Shown: one piece after another, positions 32,951 to 44,417 of the stretch | Position numbering within the stretch: position 1 is the first letter of the stretch | How the letters are laid out: each line of letters begins with the position of its first letter | Origin: Thozetella sp. PMI_491 | Taxonomy: Eukaryota > Ascomycota > Sordariomycetes > Chaetosphaeriales > Chaetosphaeriaceae | Assembly: GCA_021432635.1 (NCBI GenBank) | Contig: MU270026.1 | Coordinates: 124,001 to 188,000, forward strand | Reading direction: 5' to 3' | Length of the DNA stretch: 64,000 nt | Program-made: the position numbers and the translations under genes | The notes under the pieces: generated by a model | Databases searched by the model: none | Seen by the model: only the letters and a program-made list of their open reading frames with translations | Told to the model about the DNA's origin: nothing

Positions 32951-34709
32951 TTTGGAAGTGGAAACTGCGTCGGCGGTGATAAAAACCCAGTAGCTCTTTC
33001 AAATTTGAAGCGATGTAGCGGCCAGGAATTCAATTACGGGTATAGATATGGCTTCAGGGGAAACCCTCAAAGAGATGTTGCATCAGGCTCCCGCCTTTCT
33101 CTTATAACTAGGTGCTGAATGAAAGTTTGCCCGGCTTAGCCAAATGTTATTGGACATGCAGGGGGCCGCACATATCTCAGCAACTTCGGGCCACTAGCGT
33201 CGGGAAGTACCAACATGTGGTGTTTGGCTACTTAGTCCCTATAAGACGGCTTAACTCGGACCAGAAATGACCGATCAAAATAAGCAACCCTAAGTTTAGT
33301 GCTACCCCAAGCAAAGCCAAGATAGCTTCGAGCTTGGGACAATGGATATGGGGCATTTTTAAGACCGCAGTGGAAATATAAGGCATGAAGCTACGATAAT
33401 TGGCTTTTGGCTAGCAGTGGAAAGACAGATGCTCGCTTGACCAGTTGGTCCATAGCTAACTGGTAAGCGGCTATTCATCCTCGTACGCTTGTCGGCTCTC
33501 GCTTGCTAGCAATACGGCTGTAAGTGTTCCTATCATTAAACTTTTCCCGCCCATCTCGGAGAAAAATATATTCTCAGGCCAAGTAGACGGGAACGCATTT
33601 CTATAAGCCAAATGGGAGCGACAGAAACGCGGCAAATGCATGATTAAGCTGATTTATAGCTAACCATGCAAACCAGTAAACAAATGACGAACTTGGTGGA
33701 TGATTGTTTGACCACCGGTATTTTCTCCAGCATAACGAGCGTTCTCCATTTTAAGTTAGACCTCAATGATAGGCTTCCGAACCCATCCCATCGGTGCAAG
33801 TCGCCCAAATGTTCTGCGTAGGCCGGAATAGAACAAGTAGAAGGAAGGATTATACGCTTCGATTTTACTTGGATATCACTCTGAGGTTCATTCGGTTAAG
33901 CCGCCTTAGTCGCCTACAATTGAGGCTACCCAGCTCAAGCCTTTTTTTCTTCTTCTGTCTTCCCTCTCGGTGCGAAGCGATTGGAGGCCGGTGGTAACAA
34001 GCGAGAGCGAATCAAATTTTTAGGCAGTTAGGTCGTTTAATAATTAGGACGACGGCCTATGCAGCTGCGAGACATGACTTATTCACTGCAATTTTACGAC
34101 TGTCCAAGCCTCTTTTTCTAAGATTTAATATGCGAAGGAGCTACGACGTCGCGGCGTCCTTCACTGCAACTTAGCTTCCGCCTCGGATACCCTACCTGCA
34201 TGCCACCTGCATGCCACCTGCAGCCCACCTTGATGGAGGCATGGAACAGTGCTGAAAATAACAGCTCTCTAGCTATCCCTTCTTCGCTAGCTTCGTATAG
34301 TGCCGCTGTAATTATACACTACAATCCCGCACTGGGAAGTTGTGCCTTGTTAGGTCGATATGCTTACCGTGACGACGAGTCGACATCTTAGTCATCAAGA
34401 GAGAGTTCCCACACCAGCCAAAAGCCCATATTTATGCTACCGGCCAAAGATGCCATAATCCCTCATTATTTTAAAACAGCGGGCGGCCCCCCGAATTATG
34501 TCCGGATTGGCGACCTGTGCCGCTGAGCCCACATCACAACCTGGAACACACTAGGCATGGGGGACTCAACCGGCTTACTAAGGGGCGCGCTACGGTAAGA
34601 AAAAAAAAATCCGAACGACGACCGGCGCAGTCGGAGGTCGCTTCGTCAATTCGGTAGCGTCTCGCTCCGGACCGCTCGCTGGCTTGCTACCGGTGCTCTT
34701 GCCACGGAG
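32951..34709. other. Intergenic region
   Basis: About 1.75 kb without a supported gene. It has a pyrimidine-rich tract near 33940-33970 and the short tandem repeat listed next. Confidence 0.5.
34194..34226. repeat. Short tandem repeat, 11-bp unit
   Basis: The unit ACCTGCATGCC occurs twice perfectly and a third time as ACCTGCAGCCC, head to tail, in non-coding DNA about 0.5 kb upstream of the Vps62 gene. Confidence 0.8.
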
Positions 34710-36307
34710 ATGGCGCCTCCTCAGCGTTTCGGAAATAAGTTTTGCAGTCTGGCCGTTCTTTCGCTGGCTGCGCAAAGGACGGCCTCGTCGTTATTGACTC
34801 AGTCCAACGGCATCGTCCCTGATTACGTGCTGCAGCATGGTATGTGAGGGCCACTGCCGCGCCAACTCGACGCTCTGCCAGTGCAGATCTCCATCCGGTC
34901 AAGCGGCTTCCACATTGCCTAGAGAGAACGCTAATCGAAACAGCGCCGCTTGTCTGGCTACACTCTGAGGATCCCTTCCGGCCATCGGACCTCCTCGAAC
35001 ACGTCCGTCACACCACCCCGGCGCTAGATCAAAGGGCGATATCCGGGCTGCCTGCGCTTGATCTAGATAATCTATCCATTCTCGAGGACTACGGCGGCAG
35101 GAAAGTCGCCTTGACTGCGGATGATGATCCCACTACCTTGCCTACATGGCTGTTTGGCGCGGCCCCGGACTCCACCGGCCGGATCCACGGCGCCACTCCC
35201 TGCGTCGTGATCCTCGTCGAGAAGACTCCAGTCGAGGTTGACGCTTTCTTCTTCTACTTTTACTCTTACAACCAGGGAGGAAACATCTCCCAGGTTCTCC
35301 AGCCAATAAAATCCCTGCTAGAGACCGAAGATGGGGCGAAGGACGGATTGCACTTTGGAGACCATGTTGGCGATTGGTGAGCTGCTTTTGGACCGCTTTC
35401 CCCAGATAGTCCACTGACTCGCCACCGCAAAGGGAGCATAACATGGTCCGGTTCGTCGACGGAAAGCCGACTGGTGTCTACTACAGCCAGCACGCGTCTG
35501 GTGCTGCCTATGATTGGCAGGATGCGGAACTGTCGATCAAGAACGAGCGAGTGTGTCCCCCGTTGTCCCCTTTCCTCCACAGGCTCCGTCCTGACAAAGA
35601 TCCAGCCTATTGTCTTTAGTGCCATCGGCTCCCACGCCAATTATGTATCCGAGGGGCAAGTTCCACCCCCAAGTATCTCTCGCCCGTCGACGTGCTAACC
35701 TTGATTCGCCATTAGCCATCACGTCCACGATGTAGTACTCGTAGACATTTGCGACGCCGGCCTACTCTGGGACCCAGTCCTCGCGGCGTACTTTTATCAC
35801 TTGGACCCCACCAGCAATGTGCTAACGCGCATGTTCCCTCCTGGGCCCCCTCCAGACAAATCCAACCTCACGGATTTCCTCTACTTCCATGGGATGTGGG
35901 GCGATGCTAAGTACCCGGATGACAACCCTCGCCAGCTGACGGTCCCGTACTTCGGCCTAAAGCGGTTCGAATCGGGCCCCACCGGTCCGTATGACAAGCA
36001 GCTCGTGCGGAGAGGGCTGTTCCCCGACCACCCGTCGCCCGTGTCCTGGGTAGAATGGGGTGTGGGGGTATTCATGTGGTGGTACCCCTGCTGCCTACGC
36101 GGATGGAGGAAGTGGGTGTCCGGCGCGGTGTTCATCGGGTTGCTGGCCTTGGCCGTACTCGGGGTCGTATATGGCGTTAAAAGGCTGCGGAAGACTAGAC
36201 AATACACAAAGATAGACACGGAGATTCCGATGGAAGATATGGATGCGAGGGAGTATGATACACAGAGAGCGGTAGACACGGATGAGGGCGAGGCGCTGAC
36301 AAGATAG
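34710..36307 (+). CDS. Vps62-family (vacuolar sorting-associated) membrane protein
   Basis: Five exons, 34710-34839, 34944-35376, 35433-35550, 35606-35655 and 35716-36307, read in frame to 440 aa. The N-terminus is signal-like, then VPDYVLQHAPLVWLHSEDPFRPSDL spans intron 1. Family blocks follow: VDAFFFYFYSYNQGG, FGDHVGDWEHNMVRF across intron 2, VYYSQHASGAAYDW, PIVFSAIGSHANYVSEG and DICDAGLLWDP. A C-terminal transmembrane helix (WVSGAVFIGLLALAVLGVVYG) and short charged tail end the protein. The last intron (35656-35715) fits only as a GC-AG intron with donor GCAAGT. Yeast Vps62 was found in a vacuolar sorting screen, and its biochemical role is not settled. Distribution in fungi suggests a membrane or vacuole/ER location. 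Confidence 0.88.
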
Positions 36308-36769
36308 TGTTGTCATTATTGTTACATCGTTATGACTGTTAGGTACATATTATGGATAGATATCCGGCCGGCCACGCCGGCGTAATTACAGGGCCTACTA
36401 CTCCCTGTGCCGATATTTTAGGACCCAGCATGCAGATGATAATAGCATGCATTGCATTAGTGTAACCGATACCCCGGCCACTTCTGCAGCTGACAGGCCA
36501 GATTCTCAATCTAGTATCCGAAATGCCCGCAGTTTCCGTCTTGAGAAGCGCCTACACTCGTTTTCGCCGAGCGCGAGCTTTTATACCAAAGCTTGGCCGC
36601 GAACTCGTGTCATACTGAACTGTCAGAGTTGCTGTTCGTCATTCCTCTATTGAAACAGTCCGGCGCCCAAGCCCGAAGCGGATCTAGCAGAGCCTTAAGG
36701 GCTAGGCTGGTGCTCCTGCCTGTCAATTTACTCGGGTTCGTCCAACGCATACTCCAGTTTGCTTCTTCT
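36308..36769. other. Intergenic region between convergent genes
   Basis: Contains the 3' ends of the Vps62 gene (plus) and the Cys/Ser-rich protein gene (minus). No gene seen. Confidence 0.5.
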
Positions 36770-37555
36770 TCATACCGCCGATGCTGCTACGAGGACGATG
36801 GCGGCTATCGCAGCTACCGCGCCGGGCCATGTGAATCCACTGCGCGAGGCAGAAGATGGCGTCGTAGTAGCTGCCACAGAGGCCGATGACGAGGATCTGA
36901 GTGTTGCAGAGGTACTGGGAAGGGGGGAACCGGTCGTCTTAGCGGGAGACGAGGTGCCTGAAGAGGGAGTCGATATCGAGCCGAGGCTGGACCCGGGACT
37001 GGCCGTGCCGTCATCTTCCCAGCCACCGAGGGGCGTGATAGTGGTCGTGTAGACGGGAGGGGCCACCGAGATGGTGCTCATGCCGGTGCCGTTGCCCGTA
37101 TACATCCAGATGCAGTACGGCACCTCAGTCAGGATCATATCGCCATTGGGCGAGGTACCGGCACCCTGCGACGCCCCCGGGTACGTGGCCTCGAACAGCT
37201 CGGCCTTGTCCGTGGGTGTGGCCGCGTAGCTGATGAGTGGCGTAGGGTCAGCGCCGGGACCCGACGACGAGCAAGTCGTCGCGTCAGCGAGTGCGGCGTC
37301 GCCGGGGCAGCACACGAGGTCGTTGATGTTGATCTTGTAGTTATCGCCATTGAAGGCGTCTTTGAAGATGGGGAACTTGATGTTGGTGATGGTCCCGGGG
37401 CAGCAGATGGTCTCAAAGTCCTCCTCCGATAGGCCGCGTGACGAGTTGCCGCAGTGGGACCGCCCCGCAGCCGTCCGATTCCAAGACGGGAACCAAGCCG
37501 GTGCGATGCACCATTCCGTGAACACGGGCGGTACGGCAGTTACGACGGAAGACAT
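36770..37555 (-). CDS. Cysteine- and Ser/Thr-rich protein with C-terminal membrane/GPI tail
   Basis: Single exon, 261 aa. The first 110 residues hold paired cysteines (ETICCPG, DLVCCPGD) around two similar blocks, GTITNIKFPIF and NYKININDLV. A Ser/Thr/Pro-rich stretch follows, and the end is hydrophobic (WPGAVAAIAAIVLVAASAV), fitting a GPI signal or single membrane anchor. There is no classical N-terminal signal peptide in this frame (MSSVVTAVPPVFTEW), so an upstream exon may be missing or secretion may be unconventional. The pattern is common in conserved Pezizomycotina surface proteins without known function. I recognise no named domain. Confidence 0.72.
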   Translation of the reverse strand: MSSVVTAVPPVFTEWCIAPAWFPSWNRTAAGRSHCGNSSRGLSEEDFETICCPGTITNIKFPIFKDAFNGDNYKININDLVCCPGDAALADATTCSSSGPGADPTPLISYAATPTDKAELFEATYPGASQGAGTSPNGDMILTEVPYCIWMYTGNGTGMSTISVAPPVYTTTITPLGGWEDDGTASPGSSLGSISTPSSGTSSPAKTTGSPLPSTSATLRSSSSASVAATTTPSSASRSGFTWPGAVAAIAAIVLVAASAV

Positions 37556-39195
37556 TATGACGCGGCGGCCGGTGGCGTCTGGGGCTGCAAGTGATGCAAG
37601 AAGAAGGGGGGAGCAAAGTCTTGGTGATGTTTATTTTGCGGGTCCGCCGCGTCCAATGGATCAGACGGGAAATTACCTGCTACCCTTTGCCGATACTGCG
37701 CCTCATTCGTTCGGTGCAAGGGTCCCCCCGAACCTACTGACGAACCATATTTAGCTAGACTCGTTCCCCACATCTCAGCAAAAAAATAAAATAAAAAATA
37801 AAATTGGGAATGCTTATCCATAGGTACTTACGGGCCTCCTAGCGATCGGAAAGAAGGCATCTATCATTATTTGTGTCATGAAAGAATTGGCGAGAGAGAG
37901 GTCGCCCGGTGGCCATAGTTAACGCGCCATCCTCATCCAAGGTGCTCTTCCTTGCCTCCTTGGTACCGCTGGCGGTAAAGTATGCAATAATCCAATTCTC
38001 GTTTCGAACTGAATCCGCAAAACCCGAGTTTGCAAAGAGGCATGCGGAGCGAGGACTGCCCGACAGGATCTGGATAAACCCGAGCGCTTGAACATCGCTC
38101 GCTAGACTAGGTGTAATCTTACAGCAAGGCCCCGATTTTCTATTCTGTGCCTATCGCAGTCCCACTTTACCGGTCGGGCCGCCCGATATTGGAGACCTGG
38201 TGTAGGATCGTAGAGGATCCCTCGTGGAGTCGATATGTGCTAGGATTACATGCTAAGACAGACAGCACTTCTGTCTTCCTCGTTTGCTATCCCGTGTACC
38301 TAGTATCTTTCTGAACCTACGCAGCTAGTACCGTAGACGTGAAGTCTATGACGGAAGATATAGAATGTCACAAGTCTGCGGAATGCTCACACGCATCTCA
38401 CTTGACGTTGTTCTCCCTCGTCAGCTGACCCTGACTCTGTAAGGCTGGAGTAGCCTTTTCCAAGGGACATCTAAGCTAACTCTTTGTCTGCTTAGCTGTA
38501 AAGATGAGCGGATATCGCGAAGAATACATAGGAATGTTTCGGTGGGATTGCTCATCGGTCCTTGAGCAACGCAAAGGCTGTGAGCCAGGCGACTTGGCCA
38601 ATCGCTACACTCCATGGGCAATCTTGAGCTGCTCTTCACTTCAGAAACGATAACGACGATGCCAAGTTTGCGACTCGGGGGTAGTAATTGGCACTCGGCT
38701 TGACCAATCACTATTTCCATAGGCAACCCCGCGCTGAGCTCCAGAAGCGATAACGGCGGTGCCTACTCCTTGTCTAGCGGCGGGATTTGGCACTGGGGAA
38801 CAGCAATGGAACGGGCTGGGAAGGGAAGCGTCTCCACATGACTTCAGAAGCAATTCGATCAGATGCGCAACCTCGGCCTATCCTGCTGCCCAGAGCATGG
38901 CTAAGAGAGCCGTGCGGCTTTTATTGGCTGGAAGGATTGTGCATCGGGGTGTCTCGCTCCCTGATTCGTGCACGGCGACTAGGTTCTTGTTCTCTTTTTG
39001 CGGGGGTGGGGTTGCAGTTGAGGTTACCCTATATAGACTACCTCTCGGGATCTCGTGAGTGCTCGTGAAATTACTTTTTCTATTCCAACCCCGGCACGAG
39101 TCTAATAGAAAAAAGAGTTGGTTATCTTTTCCATCCCCTGTGCTTCTGCTACCCGCGTTATTGCGAGTTCGCGATCCCTATTCTGTACATTCCTG
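37556..39195. other. Intergenic divergent promoter region
   Basis: About 1.6 kb between the Cys/Ser-rich gene (minus) and the MFS gene (plus). It contains the imperfect repeat at 38587-38772. A TATATAG at about 39030 lies 165 nt upstream of the MFS start and may be its TATA box. Confidence 0.5.
38587..38772. repeat. Imperfect tandem duplication, about 103-bp spacing
   Basis: A block of about 75-80 nt starting near 38587 (CCAATCGCTAC, CCATGGGCAA, CAGAAACGATAACGACGATG) recurs near 38690 as CCAATCACTAT, CCATAGGCAA, CAGAAGCGATAACGGCGGTG. Most differences I see are C/T or G/A. It is non-coding. Confidence 0.65.
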
Positions 39196-41173
39196 ATGGC
39201 GACCGCTGGCCCGCCGCCATCTGGTGCCATTGTACCCCCCCGGCACCCCGACAAGTCGGCTAGCTTTGATCTCAAAGGCGGGGATAACGGCGGGGGTAAA
39301 GTCGCGTGGTCTTCTTCCGAACACGTTGAAATCAAGACCGAGAAAGCCAGAGATGTGCTGACAGGCGCGACCGATCATGCTTCATTCGATGGTGGCATCT
39401 TGTACAAGGATGATGGGCAGCTGGTGCATCTTCCTGCGCCTACTAAAGACCCGGTAAGTGTCCCAGCCCGAAGGCGGCGGCTCCTGTCGCTAATTGAGTT
39501 CCTCCAGAGGGACCCGATGAATCTTCCCTTGCGTCGCAAGGTCCTCGGGTTAATATGTCTCTGTTTCTTTGGCGCCCTCGCTGCCTCCGCGGAGCTCATT
39601 TTGGGATCCATGCTTTCGGTCTTCGCGTTGGAGTATTCAGGTGTGGATCCTAAGATTATCAAGGTTCTCACGGAAACGCATGCTTTCCCTAAAGGCGTAG
39701 ATCCTCTCGTCTTTCTCTCCCAGCTTCCCAACGCCCCGCCTATCTGGCATACCTTCCTCCTCGGCTCCCTTCCACTGCTGGCGATGGGACTTTCCAATAT
39801 TTTTCTCATTCCACTGGCAATAGCCATCGGTCGCCGCCCCGTGATCATTATGTGCGGGCTGTGTGCTATCAGTGGCGCGGTGTGGGCGGGCCACAGCCAG
39901 TCGCTCAATTCCCACATTGGAGCTCGCTGCTTGCAGGGAATCGGCGCTGGCACCGTGGAGAGTCTTATTCCATTCATCATCCAGGATATTGTGTACGCTC
40001 ACCAGCGCAACACCGCCATCAGTGGTGTGTTTGCCGCCCAGGGCACCATCATCATTGCCCTCGGCATCGCGGCCCCGTACTTGATCATCGACCTCAGCTG
40101 GAGATGGGTCTACTTCGTCACCGCCGCCGGTGCTGGCTTCTTCCTGATCGGTGTCATCCTCTTCATGCCCGAAGTACGTCCTCCCGTGTTATTTACTGCC
40201 GTTTTCATCGAATATCGGAAGCATTTGAGCTCCTGTTCTTGAGACATGCTCTGGGTAGCTACATCAATATCCACTTTAGGAATTTACTAACACTCGGTCA
40301 TGGATAGACCAGGTGGCACCGCACCAAGGAGGAGCTTGAAGGGATTCCTCGACAGGAACCAGAGGATAGAGTCTATGCGCCACGCACCTGGAGGTATGAT
40401 CTGGCTCTTCAGCACGGCCCTCGCGAATGGCGGAAGGGCATCAATGCGTGCTATGATAGCCTCAGAACCTTCTTCTATCCCCACATATTCTTCGTTACCA
40501 TGCTGAACAGTGGTACGGTCGCATCAACCTTCGCTGCGTCCTTCACCATCACCCCGCATCTGGTGGGAGTTCCTTATAACTGGCCCTTCATGAGCCTTGG
40601 TTTTTGCTTGCTGTCGGTCCTCATCGCTGCTATCTTCGTAGCAGCCTTGACAGGATCCGCGGCGGACTGGGTGGCCAACTTCTTTGCGAAGAAGCGAGGC
40701 CGTAGGCTTCCAGAGAACCAGCTTATCAACTTGATCCTGCCGACAGCCTCCGGAATTGTCGGCACAATTCTATTCGGGCTAGGCGGATCGTATCCGGATG
40801 ACTATCCCTGGCCTGTCTTTCTCCTCGGCCTGGGAATGATGGCATTCGGGGCTCTGGGGACCAATACCATCGGGGCAGTATACGTACTCGAGTCCTATCC
40901 ACAGCTAGCAGGGTGAGCAACTTCCCATTCTTGACTTGAACGCTGCATACTAAGACGGACAGGCCCGCTCTTGTCAATATTGCTTCGTTTCGTTGCATTC
41001 TTGCCTTTATCCTCTCGTTCCAAGTTAGCACCTGGGTTGTCGATATGGGATACTTGAAGAGCATGCTCATCTATACCGGTGTGATAGGTGGATTCTTTCT
41101 CTTAATCCCGGTACTCTATATTTGGGGCCCGGGGTGGAGACGTCGCTGGCCGGGTCCAAACAGGCATAGCTAG
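39196..41173 (+). CDS. MFS transporter, multidrug (DHA)-like
   Basis: Three exons, 39196-40173, 40308-40912 and 40963-41173, read in frame to 597 aa. I start at 39196 (MATAGPPPSGAIVPPR); the frame is open to a Met at 39118. A hydrophilic N-terminal region of about 110 residues precedes the transmembrane core, which includes AIGRRPVIIMCGLCAISGAVW (the motif A region), GARCLQGIGAGTVESLIPF and the loop LFMPETRWHRTKEELEG. The second half ends in ALVNIASFRCILAFILSFQV and a short basic tail. It is a plasma-membrane proton-coupled transporter of the major facilitator superfamily, probably an exporter; substrate unknown. Intron 1 is the introner-like copy listed separately. Confidence 0.87.
40174..40307 (+). 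mobile_element. Introner-like element, copy A (intron 1 of the DHA-type MFS gene)
   Basis: This 134-nt intron aligns end to end with the 135-nt intron at 42403-42537 (opposite strand, different gene). By hand I count 23 mismatches and one 1-nt gap, about 82% identity. The first 12 nt GTACGTCCTCCC and the branch region GGAATTTACTAACACTC are identical, and both ends coincide exactly with splice sites. The host exons are not related at this position. No flanking target duplication is evident. Confidence 0.8.
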
Positions 41174-41936
41174 GACCTCGAATTCTGGACCGAAAGCCGC
41201 AGAGTAAGAAGCAGAAATAAGATAGGAGAATCTCAGTGCTCGCCCAAACTTTCCAACTGAGCAGTTAGTGGGCTCTCTCTCTCTATGCAGCTACTACTTT
41301 CAGCGAACCTCGTACGAGAAACACACAGCTACGTGGCTTCTGCAGCACGACCTGCCAGCAGGTCGTGTAGCACACTTGCGGAATGGTGCGGGAGCCGTGG
41401 GGCCAGCTCAAAGGGTTCAGAAGCACTCCTACCTACTCCTACATGGAACCACAAGCCAGCTTCCACTACACTGGTTGGAATTTGTGGTCGTGTTAACCGT
41501 GAACTCGGTTGGCAAGGCGTCATGGGAGAAGCAAGAGTCGTCGGGGCAATCCTTCTGCACGACTATGGACATTTCCGACTGCATGATTCGAGGGAACATG
41601 GCCCAAATGGAAGCTCCCAAGGGGAGCGTGAGCGAGGTACACCAGAGCAATTGAAGACGTTAAACGATGGGAGAGAGAAGCAACCGCCGGGAACAGGAAG
41701 TTGAGGAAAGAAGCTGAGAGTTTGGACAAGGACTTCCAAAGATAAACTGCGGAAAGTGGCCATCCCAATGAGAATAGGAAGCTTCGGCGTAGAATCAAAA
41801 AAAAATAAGAGAAAGAAGAAGTGGGAAAGGTTATTCCCAATCTTGGACGTTGTTACCAGCAGCATTTCTGCAGCAGCCTCTTATCTTACAAAAGCTTCAG
41901 ATTATTCTTCCATTATACTACTCAGGCTACTCGGTA
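41174..41936. other. Intergenic region between convergent transporter genes
   Basis: Contains the 3' ends of the DHA-type MFS gene (plus) and the sugar transporter gene (minus). Overlapping open frames at 41268-41865 look like chance shadows. A poly-A run at about 41798-41812 is seen. Confidence 0.5.
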
Positions 41937-43845
41937 TTATTCCGATCCTTTCTCCACGTCTTGCAGGTGCTTGGCGTTTTCGTTGGCGGTTATTTCGACC
42001 TTTTCATCTCCGTCGGAAACCTGCGATTTGAAGGGCTGATTCTTCCACTTTCTGGCAGGAATCCCATCTCGGAAGAAACCGTCGATCTCTTCCATAGTGC
42101 GCCCATTTACCTCCCCTACGCAGAAATAGACGTACGCCCAAGTGACAAAGCACAGCCCGGTGTACACGAATCCGGTCTTGGGCCCTAGATTGGCCGAGTA
42201 GTAGAGATATGGAAGAGTGAAGACAGTCACCCACACAGTGATCCAGAAGCATGCCACCGCGATAGCGTAGATCTTGTTACGATTGCGGCCGACGGCCATT
42301 TCGGAGGCCTTGAATTGTGCCCTAGTTAGTATCATTCTTTCAGGTATTAAAGCTTGGGAGTAACTCACAATCGCCCATCCTAGCGGCCCCCAGGCAAAGT
42401 TGCTGTCCATGGCTGAGTGTTAGTAAATTCCAAAAAGTGTATGCTTATGTAGCCACCCGGAGCATGTCCCAAGAGCAGGGGCTCAAACGCTCTCGATACT
42501 CGATGAAAAAAGCAACAAAGAACATGGGAGGACGTACAAAGCCACAATCTCAATGATGACAAAGCTGATGATGACCTTGCCCATTGTCTGTGATATATCT
42601 CCACCGGGGATGCCCAAGCAACCCACTACGAATATAGAGACGGTCATGATACCAGTGGTGACCATCAGCAATGGCCTTCTTGGCAACTTGTTGGCCAACA
42701 GGACCGCCGCCAACACCACGAACACCTGAATGATGAACACAATAAGCGTCATCAAGAAGGGATCCTCCAGTCCGATGGCCTCGGCGAAGACGGTTCCGAA
42801 GTAGTAAAACCACTGGATACCGTTGACTTGCTGCGCTATTAACGCACCGGCGCTGTAAATCACCTTGCGGCGCTCGATAGGGTCCGTGATCAGTTGCATC
42901 CAGCCGCTTTCGGCCTCGAGTTCAATCTCCTTGTTAATTCCAGCTTGGATGAGGTTCATATCTGGCTCAGGGTCGTAGGTCTTGTCATCCCGATGGAGAG
43001 CTCGAAGACTCTTGGTCGCTTTCTCCGTACGCCCCTTTCGAGCGAGCCAGCGGGGCGATTCCGGGACGAACCAGATCCCGAGAAGCACGAGGAAGGGGAA
43101 GAAGAGCTGAAATCCAATGGGAAATCGGTAGGCAAACGAGGTATCGATGTTGATCATCCCGCGGTTGATGCCAGCCGCAATGATTTGTGAGACAGACAGA
43201 GTAAGCTGCCAGCACATCAACAGCGGGCTACGCATGGACTCGGGAGCGATTTCCTACAGCATATATCAGTATCATTTGGGGACCAAGAAGGACAATCAAG
43301 TAGCTGCGTATACATACGCCCATGTATAATGGCGATGTAGCACTGAAATTGCCAACCCCGAAACCTCTTCGCTATGTTAGCTTAAGTATTTTCACCAATG
43401 CAATGCTGAATATGGGTGCAGCTTACAGAATGGCCCTTCCAGCAGTAATGAGACCTCGGTTGGAATCCGAGACCAGTTGAAGGATAACGCCAACGATGAT
43501 AGCAAAAGTACCGGTCATAAAAACCCCCTTACGTCCGAGGATATCATTTAAAGGTGCAGCGCTTAAAGACCCAACAAGCTCGCCGACATTAATCATCGAG
43601 GTCATGATCGAAAGGGTTGAGGGCGTGATGACGTAGCCGCCATCTTGAGTTTTATCGCCGAAGTGTCGAATGAATACATCTATGGTTCGATCAATACGTC
43701 TCAAATACCTTGCAGGGGATACTTGGGACGGCTTACCAAGGGTCGACACTCCATTGAAGTACACTCCATCGTATCCGTAGAGGCACGCACCCAGCGCGGC
43801 AAAGCCACAGAACAGCCAGATGTAAGGATACTGTATTTTCGCCAT
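41937..43845 (-). CDS. MFS sugar transporter (hexose/lactose permease type)
   Basis: Six exons, complement(41937-42308, 42369-42402, 42538-43253, 43318-43366, 43427-43679, 43737-43845), read in frame to 510 aa. I start at 43845 (MAKIQYPYIWLFCGFAALGA); the frame is open to 43935. Sugar-porter features are all present: YGYDGVYFNGVSTLD in TM1, NDILGRKGVFMTGTF (motif A), APESMRSPLLMCWQL, the PESPRWLARKGR motif, QQVNGIQWFYYFGT in TM7, GPLGWAIASEMAVGRNRNK and the closing EVNGRTMEEIDGFF (PETKG-like) with a hydrophilic tail. It is a proton-sugar symporter in the plasma membrane. It is divergent from the GH32 gene, and a Zn2Cys6 gene follows, which suggests a fructan or sucrose utilisation locus. Confidence 0.92.
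42403..42537 (-). mobile_element. Introner-like element, copy B (intron of the sugar transporter gene)
   Basis: This 135-nt intron splits the TM10 region (IIEIVA then FNFAWGPLGWAI). It matches copy A at 40174-40307 over its whole length, from donor GTACGTCCTCCC to acceptor CATGGACAG. About 18 of the 23 mismatches are transitions. The flanking exons of the two hosts show no homology, which argues against shared ancestral intron position. Confidence 0.8.
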
Positions 43846-44417
43846 TGTCTCGGTCTCTTGTTTACACAAGTGTGTGTCTTGGTTGATTGTCGTTGGATCA
43901 GCAGGAGTCAGGCGCCCTTGCTTCTTATAACCCAATGGACCACATACCGGCCGTCAGATCATTTACCCCGGAAAATGGAGAAGCTTCCCCGTACTAATAA
44001 TGTACAGTGGACTGGGAACTGGGCAAACACAACCCGGAATCTCGCCATGTGTGGGGGATAAAGGGGCCACAATGTCTTAGACTAGGCCTCATCGGGGATG
44101 CCTGCGGGAAGAGAACGCCTCAGCAGAATTCTAGACGAGTGGTGAGAGGCGAATCGGGAATGCCGTGGCCCGAAGGTAGGCTGGATTGGTACTTACCGCG
44201 GCAAAGTGGAGTCGCCATTGTTCACGCGCCGGAGTACGAGTCAGGGTCTCAAGGATCCGATGGTGGATGAAATTAAAGACTGCGCCGGCAATGAGACGGA
44301 GAATAAGAGTCGTGAGGTGGGACTGTACTGTTTCGAGCCGAAGTTATATGGACTTAAGCACCAGCTTGGGTAGGAGTCTCACCCGACATACCGCGGTTTC
44401 ATTGCAAGAAACGCTGA
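43846..44417. promoter_or_regulatory. Shared divergent promoter of sugar transporter and GH32 enzyme
   Basis: The 572 nt between the transporter start (43845, minus) and GH32 start (44418 or 44445, plus) form a head-to-head promoter, suggesting coordinated expression. I see no perfect CGG-spacer-CCG site that I would assign to the nearby regulator. Confidence 0.5.

Noticed and set aside
39375-39980. Minus-strand open frame of 201 codons
   Set aside because: Antisense to the first exon of the DHA-type MFS gene; a composition shadow without a domain.
40174-42537. The two matching introns as an old shared intron of two MFS paralogues
   Set aside because: The exons beside them encode non-homologous positions of two different MFS families and do not align, so shared inheritance cannot explain intron-only similarity.
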